The notes beneath the pieces are model-generated. The model was given only the letters and a program-made list of their open reading frames with translations, searched no databases and had not been told where the DNA came from. From Verrucomicrobia bacterium UBA2970 (GTDB taxonomy: Bacteria; Verrucomicrobiota; Verrucomicrobiia; Limisphaerales; AAA164-E04): a stretch of DNA of 5,557 nt. The translations under genes and the position numbers were made by a program. The stretch covers positions 498 through 6,054 of the forward strand of contig DEAY01000206.1 in the NCBI GenBank assembly GCA_002348345.1. The letters are read 5' to 3'. Below, in pieces: positions 1 through 5,557 of this stretch. Each line of letters opens with the position of its first letter. The first letter of the stretch is position 1.

Positions 1-357
1 GTAGTCGACGATGAATCTCACATGCGGCGGCTCATCGAGTTCACCCTCAGGAAAGGGGGCTACACCATCGTGGTGGTGGGCAACGGCAGGGAGGCTATTG
101 CTGCGGCGAGGACGTCTTCACCCGACCTGATCATCCTGGATGTGCTGATGCCTGAAATGGATGGGATGGAAGCTCTTGAGCGTCTTAAAGAGAATGAACA
201 GACCGCCTCGATCCCCGTCATCCTCCTGACGGGGATCGGGCAACCTGCTGCGAGACAGCTCGTCGAGGAGAAAGGGACGGCCACCTACCTGGCGAAACCC
301 TTTAGTCCGAGTAAGTTGCTTCGTGAAGTTCGGCGGAAACTCGAGCCCGCCTGCTAA
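1..357 (+). CDS. Response-regulator receiver (REC) domain protein, 5' end outside the window
   Basis: This is a CheY-like phosphoacceptor domain, which takes phosphate from a sensor kinase. The reading frame is open from base 1, giving VVDDE as the first residues. These are the beta1 strand and acidic pair (D3, D4) of a REC domain, so the ATG at base 22 is internal and only about ten residues of the domain are missing. The other signature residues are all present: phosphoacceptor D47 in LIILDVLMPEMDG, T77 in LLTG, aromatic switch Y96 and K99 in AKPF. The spacings D47-T77 (30), T77-Y96 (19) and T77-K99 (22) equal those of CheY. The frame ends 19 residues after K99, just after helix 5, so no output domain follows. 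It may be a stand-alone regulator or the C-terminal receiver of a longer protein such as a hybrid kinase; the missing 5' end decides. Its stop overlaps the stop of the convergent DUF1552 gene. The family call is secure; the target is unknown. Confidence 0.95.
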   Translation, partial: VVDDESHMRRLIEFTLRKGGYTIVVVGNGREAIAAARTSSPDLIILDVLMPEMDGMEALERLKENEQTASIPVILLTGIGQPAARQLVEEKGTATYLAKPFSPSKLLREVRRKLEPAC

Positions 358-1715
358 TCCCGAAGCTCGGTGAGATCCTGGTCGGCTGTGCCGAACTCGG
401 TGACGGAAACACCGAGTCGATTGAGGAAAGAGACATGGATCTTGGAGAGATCCGTTGGCTCGACAAATTCTAACTGGCGACCCGTTCGAATCGTTCCGGC
501 GCCTCCTCCCGCAATCAGGGTGGGTAAATCCCGCTCATCGTGTGCGTCCCCATCGCCCAGACTGCTGCCGTAGAGCAACATCGAGTTGTCCAAAAGGCTC
601 CCCCCTTGTGGTTCCTCGATTGATTTGAGACGGCCCAGAAGGTAGGCGAACTGTCGGTGGTGCCAGCGGATCACTTCGGCGAACATGGCACGCTTGGACT
701 CAACCGAATCCCATGACGTCGTGCCGTCGTCGTCCTCCGTCATTCCCGATGCGTTTCCGTAATGGGAGAGCGCGTGCCAGGTCCCTTTGACGTTGTCGAT
801 GAAATTGAAGTATCGATTGGATTGTCCATGGTCGAGCATGAACGTGACGACCCGGGTCGCGTCTGACCAGAATGCCAGGACGATGAGATCCATCATCAGA
901 CGCACGTATTCCTGGTGGTCGCCGGGAATCCCTGCCGAAGGTCGAACGAGGGAATCCGTCAATGCTTTGTCCTGAGCCATTCGTCGGGATTGGATTTCCG
1001 AGAATTCGATTCTTTTTTCCAGCGCGCGAATCGAATCAAAGTACTCGTCAAGTCTGGCTTGATCCGTCCTGCTGACGCGGTGGCGGAGTGATTTGGCATC
1101 GGCCAGAACGAGGTCCATCACCGATCGGTCCGAAGCGCCGCCCGAAGGGGGGCGGAACATTCGGTCGAAGACCGTTCGGGGCTCGACCTCACGGGTTAAC
1201 GGAATGCCTGTGCCCGACCAAGAGAGGGTGTTTCGGGGCAGCGAGTTTGAAAAGAAACCTTCGCCCTTGAGGGAGAGTTCGAGGGAGGGGAGCAGGGTCT
1301 GGTGGCCAATCTTCTCAGCGGCGAGTTGGTCCACCGATACGCCCCCGGCGTTCACTTCTCGCCGATTGTATCCCTGCCCGGTCAACCAAGTGGCGGTTCC
1401 GGCGCTGTGTCCATTTCCTTTCGGGGTCCAGATATTCGTGGGGATCAGGAGATCTGATTTAAAGCTCTCGAGCGGGCTCATCCACTCGTTCAAACGTTCG
1501 AGGCGACCCTTAGGTCCGACCTGCTCAGGATGCCAGATCCCCCGAGGAATGCCGTTAGGAAAGTAAAAATAGGCACTCCGATTAATCCGGTTTGATCGGG
1601 GATGACCCAGGGTGGTGAGCGGAGCCAGTGACTCGAGTGCCGGAAGCGAGACCACCGCGCCAAGGGCACGGAGCAGATTGCGGCGTGAGAGTTTTGCTGC
1701 AGACTTCATCGTCAA
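354..1715 (-). CDS. DUF1552 (HXXSHH-family) protein with Tat signal
   Basis: This 453-residue protein has the usual length for DUF1552. The N-terminus carries a twin-arginine signal, SRRNLLRALGA (residues 10-20), followed by a hydrophobic stretch and the family-typical LPALESLAP. Export by Tat in folded form is therefore likely. Family landmarks follow in order: YFPNGIPRGIWHP (51-63), GHSAGTATWLTGQG (102-115), SVDQLAAEKIG (127-137), LPSLEL (142-147) and, near the C-terminus, YGSSLGDGDAHDERDLP (382-398) with IAGGGAG. The HXXSHH motif that names the family reads HALSHY (314-319), so its last His is Tyr. The start used is TTG at 1715, which has GGAG 7 nt upstream and overlaps the upstream stop as TTGA. 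ATG at 1709 is an alternative that keeps the Tat motif. The gene is second in an operon behind the DUF1592 gene, a common pairing. Its biochemical role is unknown; a metal or ligand site built from the conserved His residues is a guess. Confidence 0.93.
   Translation of the reverse strand: MTMKSAAKLSRRNLLRALGAVVSLPALESLAPLTTLGHPRSNRINRSAYFYFPNGIPRGIWHPEQVGPKGRLERLNEWMSPLESFKSDLLIPTNIWTPKGNGHSAGTATWLTGQGYNRREVNAGGVSVDQLAAEKIGHQTLLPSLELSLKGEGFFSNSLPRNTLSWSGTGIPLTREVEPRTVFDRMFRPPSGGASDRSVMDLVLADAKSLRHRVSRTDQARLDEYFDSIRALEKRIEFSEIQSRRMAQDKALTDSLVRPSAGIPGDHQEYVRLMMDLIVLAFWSDATRVVTFMLDHGQSNRYFNFIDNVKGTWHALSHYGNASGMTEDDDGTTSWDSVESKRAMFAEVIRWHHRQFAYLLGRLKSIEEPQGGSLLDNSMLLYGSSLGDGDAHDERDLPTLIAGGGAGTIRTGRQLEFVEPTDLSKIHVSFLNRLGVSVTEFGTADQDLTELRD
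395..417. other. Perfect 8-bp inverted repeat with 7-nt loop
   Basis: ACTCGGTG (395-402) and CACCGAGT (410-417) can form a hairpin. It lies inside the last codons of the DUF1552 gene and 37 bases past the stop of the receiver gene. A second copy of CTCGGTGA at 366-373 could pair with the same right arm. Neither strand shows a T-run after the stem, so it is not a standard intrinsic terminator. It might slow converging transcription, or be a by-product of coding sequence. Confidence 0.3.
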
Positions 1716-4435
1716 TGGGCGTCTCCGGGTTGTTTCTTGAACTGGAACGGATAACTCGTCACGATCCCCATAATCAATGCGGTCATCCGACCGTCACGGT
1801 CGGCCACCGACTGAAGGATCTTCCGAATGGCCCGTTCGTCGTAATATTCCAACTGTCGTCCGAGGGCGTAAGCTAGCATTTTACGGGTGAGTTGGCGAGT
1901 CAGATCCTCGCGGTGATGCTCGAGAATGACCTTTCGGAGTCCTTGCGGGCCTTGGAAGCGCGTCCCATCGGGAAGGGAGGCCTCGGCGGTGATGGGCTTC
2001 ATCTCGAACGATCGTCGTCGTCGCGGGCGTTCCTCCGCCTCGTCGTCGTCGAGGCCGCCCAGTTCCATGGCCAGAAGCAGTTCGGTGGCTTCTTCTCTGA
2101 AGGCTTCATCGAGGTCGCCCATCAACGTGGCCTCCAGTTTGTCGTCCGGAATCCCACGAAGGAAATTGGCTCCGATCCATATTTCCTCGGCTTCCTCATC
2201 GTCCAATTCTAGGGCCTCAATGCGAGCCCCGAGTTCATCCGAATCGAGCTGTCTCAGCGTGCTGACCAGCGTGATGAAGTGTGGCACTGACTTCTCGCCT
2301 TCATCCGATAGAAGATTTAGGGCATCGAAGAGCTCAAAGAGTTCGTCCTCGTCGTCTCCGCGGAGATGTTCCAGTTCTTTCTCAATTTGTTCCGGAGTGG
2401 CCGCCCGGAATTCGATGAGGAGGGCGTAAACGTCCCGACGGTCCTCCTCATCGAGTTCCAGGCCCTTGATCCGCGCTCCCAACTCTTGTTCGGAGACCGC
2501 TCGCAGGCGAGTGAGCGCGTCGTTCAGCTCGCGCTCTTCCTCCTCCCCGATTTCGAGCCATTCCAACAGACGGATGAGTTGGTTTTGTTGGCTGACGGTG
2601 ATCGTTTCCGTGAGTTCCTTTTCCAGAGCCCAGTCGCTGAGGGCGCGAAGTTCGCCAAGCCGATCACGGATTCGCTGGCGAGTCTCAGGGCCAGAGTCGA
2701 GGTCATCAATCCGTTGATGGAGAGCCTCCAGCGAAAGCTTCCGCATCGCCTGGGCCAGAGCCAAGGCTTCCTCGTCGTTTCGCTCGACAAGACGAACCCG
2801 GTAGGCTTCTCGCCAACGACCGAAATAGTCGAAGTTCTCCAAGCTAAATCCAAGGGGGTCGATCTTGCGATGACAACTCCGACAACTGGGATCGCTGGAA
2901 TGGAGCTCGACCTTCTGACGAAAGGTGAGGCTGTCGTCCTCCTCCACTTCCTCTTTGAAAGCGCCTGCGTTGGGGGGCGGCGGTGGCAGAGGGCGTCCGA
3001 GGACGGTCTCGAGGATCCAGTTTCCCCGTTTGATGGGGCTGGTTTCCTTGTAGTTCGAGGTGATCGCCATCAAACTGCCGTGGGTGAGGATCCCGCCGCG
3101 GTTGGGATCCTGGAGCGCCACTCGACGCATGTGGGGTCCCTGGATGTCATCTCGCTGGTAGATGGTCCGAGCCAGTTCCTCGTTGAGGTAAGTGTGGTTG
3201 GCATTAATGAGGTCGTCGAGCGAGCGGTTTTCCTGAATCAGGGAGCTGAAGAAGAGGCTGGACTCTTCTCGCATTGCGGTCATCAAGGAATCCGTGCACC
3301 AGGGGTTGTCGATCGGGTCTAGGCGCACCCGGTTCCCGATGAACCGGAACCCGAGCCATTGTGCGGCGAAGGTGGAGCCAAGGGTTTTGGCCTTCGGGCT
3401 TTTGAGCATTCGCTCGACTTGTTGGACGAGGATCGTCTCTTGGTGGAGTCGGCCCTTTGCGGCGACGGCAAAGAGTTCGTCATCGGGCATGGTCGACCAG
3501 AGAAAGTAGGAAAGGCGGGACGCAAGCTCGTAGTTTGAGATGCGCTGTGGCTCCATGCCGGCAGGAGCGTTTTCGGTTCGGAGTAAAAACTTCGGGGAAA
3601 TCAGCGTCGCCTCGATTACCCGTTTGATCGCCTCAATAAACGCCTCGTTGCCGGACCGGTCCCGATGGGCTAGCGTAAAGTAGTTCAGAGCCTGGCGGAT
3701 CTCATGCGGTTCAGGGGGGCGTCGATAAGCTCTCAGTAGAAAGGACTTGAGATTGGCTTGCGCGGCTTCCCTTACGCTGGTGTTAGGGCCTGGGAGCTTG
3801 ATGAAGATTCGCTGGAAAGCAGGAGACTTTTTTGCCGCCGCAAGCGAAGGCGGCAATGCAGTTTCGACGACCCGTTCGGCGGCGGCAATGTAACGTTCCA
3901 TCAGTGCGGTGGGCAAAAAAAGCGTGTTGGCGGAGTTGTCGAAGCCGCTTGCTCCCGTCATGTCGCTTGGAAACCGATCGGCGGGGCGCTGGGGAACGCT
4001 GAACAGATCGCTGACCGTGCGATTGTACTCTTGATGGGTTAATCGGCGGGCTTGCTCGAAGCCGGGGTGGTCAATAGTCGAGAAATCGAAGTGGTTCAGG
4101 GCCTGGTCCAGGTGGTGAAGCATCAGTTGGCGCTGGCTTTGGTTGGGTTGGGGTTCGTCCTCGGGCGGCATATCCCCTGATTTCAGCAGATCGATGACAT
4201 GAGTCCACCGGTCTCGATTCTTGATGAGTGGTCGTTCTTGAAGAAGCGTGGCGAGATTGAGACCGCCCTTCGCTTTTTCCTCGCCGTGGCATCGGAGGCA
4301 ATGCTGCTCCATGACCGAGTGGAGTGGATCCACCACAAGGGCCTGAGAAAAGGCTAACGGAGCGAGGGCGATAAGGATCATCCCCGCCACGACTCGTGGC
4401 GAGGTCCGGGAAAGGCTCGTTCTCGTCGAGGTCAT
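1712..4435 (-). CDS. Secreted DUF1587/1595/1592/1588/1585 cytochrome-like protein with a large acidic repeat insertion
   Basis: The start chosen is ATG at 4435, giving 907 residues. It leaves a Sec signal: basic n-region (residues 1-14), hydrophobic VVAGMILIALAPLAF, likely cleavage after SQA (30-32). The mature protein begins with a cytochrome-type domain: CLRCH (46-50) and GDMPPE with possible axial Met89. DUF1587 follows at about 126-192, DUF1595 at about 228-290, DUF1592 at about 298-425 and DUF1588 at about 440-545, with polyproline RPLPPPPPNAG (481-491) and a second haem-type motif CRSCH (518-522) before IDPLGF. DUF1585 is at about 815-897 (LPDGT, LTRKMLAYALGRQLEYYD). Between DUF1588 and DUF1585 lies an insertion at about 547-814 with six internal repeats. 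The frame stays open upstream to 5062, but those 209 codons lie antisense to the divergent gene, precede the signal peptide and match no family. No well-spaced ribosome site is seen; GAAGAG abuts the ATG. Function is unknown; periplasmic haem or redox protein is inferred. Confidence 0.93.
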   Translation of the reverse strand: MTSTRTSLSRTSPRVVAGMILIALAPLAFSQALVVDPLHSVMEQHCLRCHGEEKAKGGLNLATLLQERPLIKNRDRWTHVIDLLKSGDMPPEDEPQPNQSQRQLMLHHLDQALNHFDFSTIDHPGFEQARRLTHQEYNRTVSDLFSVPQRPADRFPSDMTGASGFDNSANTLFLPTALMERYIAAAERVVETALPPSLAAAKKSPAFQRIFIKLPGPNTSVREAAQANLKSFLLRAYRRPPEPHEIRQALNYFTLAHRDRSGNEAFIEAIKRVIEATLISPKFLLRTENAPAGMEPQRISNYELASRLSYFLWSTMPDDELFAVAAKGRLHQETILVQQVERMLKSPKAKTLGSTFAAQWLGFRFIGNRVRLDPIDNPWCTDSLMTAMREESSLFFSSLIQENRSLDDLINANHTYLNEELARTIYQRDDIQGPHMRRVALQDPNRGGILTHGSLMAITSNYKETSPIKRGNWILETVLGRPLPPPPPNAGAFKEEVEEDDSLTFRQKVELHSSDPSCRSCHRKIDPLGFSLENFDYFGRWREAYRVRLVERNDEEALALAQAMRKLSLEALHQRIDDLDSGPETRQRIRDRLGELRALSDWALEKELTETITVSQQNQLIRLLEWLEIGEEEERELNDALTRLRAVSEQELGARIKGLELDEEDRRDVYALLIEFRAATPEQIEKELEHLRGDDEDELFELFDALNLLSDEGEKSVPHFITLVSTLRQLDSDELGARIEALELDDEEAEEIWIGANFLRGIPDDKLEATLMGDLDEAFREEATELLLAMELGGLDDDEAEERPRRRRSFEMKPITAEASLPDGTRFQGPQGLRKVILEHHREDLTRQLTRKMLAYALGRQLEYYDERAIRKILQSVADRDGRMTALIMGIVTSYPFQFKKQPGDAH
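1723..1726 (-). promoter_or_regulatory. Shine-Dalgarno GGAG within the DUF1592 gene for the DUF1552 start
   Basis: On the minus strand GGAG lies 7 nt before TTG 1715 and 13 nt before ATG 1709, inside the last codons of the upstream gene. The spacing favours TTG, which forms the overlap TTGA with the upstream stop. This is the usual arrangement for coupled re-initiation by a terminating ribosome. Confidence 0.55.
2030..2746 (-). repeat. Six degenerate protein-level repeats, 3 x (32 + 44-51 residues), inside the DUF1592-family gene
   Basis: Residues 564-802 of the 907-residue protein divide into six units that each open with a similar pattern: [LMF]-R-x-hydrophobic-[STDP]-x-x-x-[LI], then mostly R/E and I/L. 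The openings are MRKLSLEALHQRI (564), LRALSDWALEKEL (596), LRAVSEQELGARI (644), FRAATPEQIEKEL (676), LRQLDSDELGARI (727) and LRGIPDDKLEATL (759). Units 1, 3 and 5 are each exactly 32 residues; units 2, 4 and 6 are 48, 51 and about 44. The best-conserved pair is ELGARIKGLELDEED (651) and ELGARIEALELDDEE (734), 83 residues apart. The DNA of the copies has diverged, so the duplication is old. The likely structure is a helical repeat array; this is inferred from composition and spacing, without a structure prediction. Confidence 0.75.
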
Positions 4436-4446
4436 CTCTTCGACAG

Positions 4447-4474
4447 ACGCTACGCGGAGAGGCGCGTTTGTCAA
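4447..4474 (-). promoter_or_regulatory. Possible sigma70-type promoter for the DUF1592-DUF1552 operon
   Basis: On the minus strand a consensus -35 box TTGACA (4474-4469) is followed after 16 bp by TAGCGT (4452-4447), which matches only 3 of 6 positions of a -10 box. If real, transcription would start at about 4440, only some five bases before ATG 4435. The transcript would be almost leaderless, which fits the lack of a well-spaced ribosome site. The TTGACA match alone could be chance. Confidence 0.25.
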
Positions 4475-4478
4475 ATTC

Positions 4479-4488
4479 GGAACGTTCC
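4479..4488. promoter_or_regulatory. Perfect palindrome GGAACGTTCC, possible operator
   Basis: A 10-bp perfect dyad lies in the divergent region, 5 bp upstream of the minus-strand TTGACA box and 74 bp upstream of GTG 4562. Symmetry and position suit a dimeric repressor or activator acting on both genes. No regulator is encoded nearby apart from the receiver protein, which has no DNA-binding domain in the window. The protein that would bind is unknown, and a 10-bp dyad can occur by chance. Confidence 0.3.
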
Positions 4489-4552
4489 AAGGAGACTGCC
4501 TCGGCTTGATCCGCTCGGTGGGCTTGCCAAACGGGCGGGGTGTCAGTACGTT

Positions 4553-4556
4553 GAGG
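4553..4556 (+). promoter_or_regulatory. Shine-Dalgarno GAGG for GTG start at 4562
   Basis: GAGG ends 5 nt before GTG 4562 and is the main local support for that start. The competing ATG 4616 has GGAG (4601-4604) at a less usual 11-nt spacing and would remove the signal peptide. Confidence 0.5.
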
Positions 4557-4561
4557 CTAGC

Positions 4562-5557
4562 GTGCGTCTTCAACTGGTGAATCAACTGGCCAAACTTCTG
4601 GGAGTGGCAGGTTTGATGAATGGAGGGGGGGTGCATGGCGAGGGCTTGGATTTTGAGGCCCAGGTGCTTCCGATTTTCAAAGAGCATTGTGTCGAATGCC
4701 ACGGTTTGAGCGACCGCAATGGCGGTGTCGTGCTGACGTCTTGGTATGAATTCCAGCGAAGTCTCAAATCGGTCGAAGGACTGGTGGTTCAGGGGGATCC
4801 CCATGCGAGTGTCCTCTTCAAGAAGGTGGTCGAGACGGATCCAAGGACGAGGATGCCACGGGACCGTCCTCGACTGTTGGATGAGGAGATTGAGCGTTTG
4901 GCGAAGTGGATCCAGGGGGGCGGTGTGTGGTCGGATGATGGCTGGCGTCCGGAGGTGCATTGGGCCCACCGAGTGCCCGTGTTGCCGGAACTGCCGGAGG
5001 TTGAGCACCCTTCCACATGTCGTACGCCAATTGACTTGTTCGTTCGAGCCCGGTTGGAACAAGCATCGTTGTCCCCGAACCCCGAAACAGCGCCCGCGAA
5101 CCTGCTCCGCCGACTCTACTTGGACCTCATTGGACTGCCTCCCAGCGTGGAGGAGCTGGAGCGGTTCTTGGCGACGCTGGGTCCGAAGTCTTGGTCGCTA
5201 AAAGTGGACGAGCTCTTGGCCTCTCCACGGTTCGGTGAAAAGTGGGCGAGGCACTGGTTGGATTTGGCCCGCTATGCCGATTCCGAAGGGTATCAACGAG
5301 ACGAACTCCGTTTCATCTGGCCGTATCGCGATTGGGTGATCGCAGCCTTGAATGCGGACCTCCCGTTTGATCAGTTCACCGTCGAACAACTTGCTGGGGA
5401 TCTTCTTCCAGACGCATCGACAAGCCAGCGTGTCGCCTCGGGATTTCATCGGAATACCCCGGTGAATCTTGAGGCGGGGACCGATCCAGCGGCCGACTAT
5501 CACAAGCAAATCGTGGACCGGGTGGGAACGACCGGAAGCGTCTGGGTGGGGATGACC
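4562..5557 (+). CDS. Planctomycete cytochrome c (PSCyt1) + DUF1549 protein, 3' end outside the window
   Basis: The first 332 residues are present and the frame is open at the right edge. An N-terminal cytochrome c-like domain spans about 30-122: FEAQVLPIF, then haem motif CVECH (43-47), NGGVVLTSW, GDPHASVLF, possible axial Met98 in RMPRDRP and WIQGGGVW. A short spacer (HWAHRVPVLPELP) leads to DUF1549 from about 155: TPIDLFVRARLEQ, LLRRLYLDLIGLPPS, LLASPRFGEKWARHWLDLARY, YRDWVIAALNADLPFDQF, QLAGDLLPD, then DRVGTTGSVW at the edge. Family members usually continue into DUF1553, which would lie outside. GTG 4562 is chosen because it is the only ATG, GTG or TTG codon of this frame between the divergent start and 4575, has GAGG 5 nt upstream, and supplies a weak signal peptide (K11, then LLGVAGLM, cleavage near VHG-E). 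ATG 4616 would give a haem protein without an export signal; GTG 4577 is possible. The catalytic role of the family is unknown. Confidence 0.93.
   Translation, partial: MRLQLVNQLAKLLGVAGLMNGGGVHGEGLDFEAQVLPIFKEHCVECHGLSDRNGGVVLTSWYEFQRSLKSVEGLVVQGDPHASVLFKKVVETDPRTRMPRDRPRLLDEEIERLAKWIQGGGVWSDDGWRPEVHWAHRVPVLPELPEVEHPSTCRTPIDLFVRARLEQASLSPNPETAPANLLRRLYLDLIGLPPSVEELERFLATLGPKSWSLKVDELLASPRFGEKWARHWLDLARYADSEGYQRDELRFIWPYRDWVIAALNADLPFDQFTVEQLAGDLLPDASTSQRVASGFHRNTPVNLEAGTDPAADYHKQIVDRVGTTGSVWVGMT

Larger units (their letters stand above)
4436..4561. promoter_or_regulatory. Divergent intergenic region between the DUF1592 and cytochrome c/DUF1549 genes
   Basis: These 126 bp separate the two start codons, so promoters for both directions should lie here or just inside the coding ends. 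Seen directly: a perfect palindrome at 4479-4488 and a minus-strand TTGACA at 4474-4469. For the plus strand the best box pair I find is TTGCCA (4524-4529) with TACGTT (4547-4552) after 17 bp. That would start transcription at about 4559, too close to GTG 4562 to include its ribosome site, so it is weak. The region's role is inferred from gene orientation; promoter rules in these phyla are poorly known. Confidence 0.6.

Noticed and set aside
22..357. Receiver-domain gene starting at ATG 22
   Set aside because: The in-frame VVDDE before it holds the essential acidic pair of the domain, so the true start lies left of the window.
1926..2429. Ser-rich 167-codon open frame on the plus strand
   Set aside because: The Ser and Arg runs are the complement of Asp/Glu/Leu codons in the acidic repeats; it is a shadow, not a protein.
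2030..2746. Recent tandem DNA duplication or foreign insertion as the source of the acidic repeats
   Set aside because: The copies differ strongly at DNA level, base composition resembles the flanks, and no target-site duplication or mobile-element ends are seen.
2366..3322. 318-codon open frame on the plus strand
   Set aside because: It is antisense to the DUF1588 and repeat region of a gene with strong family motifs, and its translation shows no recognisable domain. A long antisense frame is expected from codon bias.
3832..3856. Hairpin TTGCCGCC...GGCGGCAA next to a T-run, resembling an intrinsic terminator
   Set aside because: On the plus strand the T-run precedes the stem, and on the minus strand the stem is followed by A residues. 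The polarity is wrong on both strands. It encodes the Ala-rich LPPSLAAAKKS stretch of the DUF1592-family protein.
4616..4618. ATG 4616 as start of the cytochrome c/DUF1549 gene
   Set aside because: It would give a c-type haem protein with no export signal, and its Shine-Dalgarno spacing is poorer than that of GTG 4562. It is kept only as an alternative.
4436..5062. N-terminal extension of the DUF1592 frame to an ATG at 5062 (1116 residues in total)
   Set aside because: The extra 209 codons run antisense to the cytochrome c/DUF1549 gene, show no domain, and would place the clear Sec signal peptide in the middle of the protein.
5198..5509. 103-codon open frame on the minus strand
   Set aside because: It lies opposite the well-conserved DUF1549 core (WARHWLDLARY, QLAGDLLPD) and has no family features.

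Overview
The window looks like chromosomal DNA from a Planctomycetota or Verrucomicrobiota bacterium. The reason is its content: one DUF1552 protein, one DUF1587/1595/1592/1588/1585 protein and one planctomycete-type cytochrome c plus DUF1549 protein. These families are strongly expanded in those phyla, with some members in Acidobacteriota and relatives. The lineage is inferred from gene content only. The DNA is moderately GC-rich and almost wholly coding; there is no gene-free stretch above 126 bp.

Layout, left to right. (1) Bases 1-357, plus strand: the 3' end of a gene whose product ends in a CheY-like receiver domain; its first codons lie left of the window. (2) Bases 354-1715, minus strand: a DUF1552 protein with a Tat-type signal. 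Its stop codon overlaps the stop codon of gene 1 tail to tail. (3) Bases 1712-4435, minus strand: a 907-residue secreted DUF1592-family protein with two CxxCH haem-type motifs. It lies directly upstream of the DUF1552 gene and overlaps it by 4 bases, so the two form a translationally coupled pair. (4) Bases 4436-4561: a 126-bp divergent intergenic region with a perfect 10-bp palindrome and a consensus TTGACA box. (5) Bases 4562-5557, plus strand: the first 332 codons of a planctomycete cytochrome c/DUF1549 protein that runs off the right edge.

The most unusual content is inside gene 3. Family members normally pass from the DUF1588 motif (CxxCH, IDPLGF, GRWR) to the DUF1585 start (LPDG) through a short linker. 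Here the two are separated by about 268 residues of acidic, Leu-rich, probably helical sequence. That sequence resolves by eye into six degenerate repeats, arranged as three pairs of a 32-residue unit followed by a 44-51-residue unit, and it ends in a basic RPRRRR patch. I recognise no known domain in it.

The three exported proteins probably work together outside the cytoplasm: two c-type cytochrome-like proteins (Sec route) and one Tat-exported DUF1552 partner. The biochemical function of these families is not established as far as I know. Links to polysaccharide breakdown have been suggested from genome context, but nothing in this window identifies a substrate.
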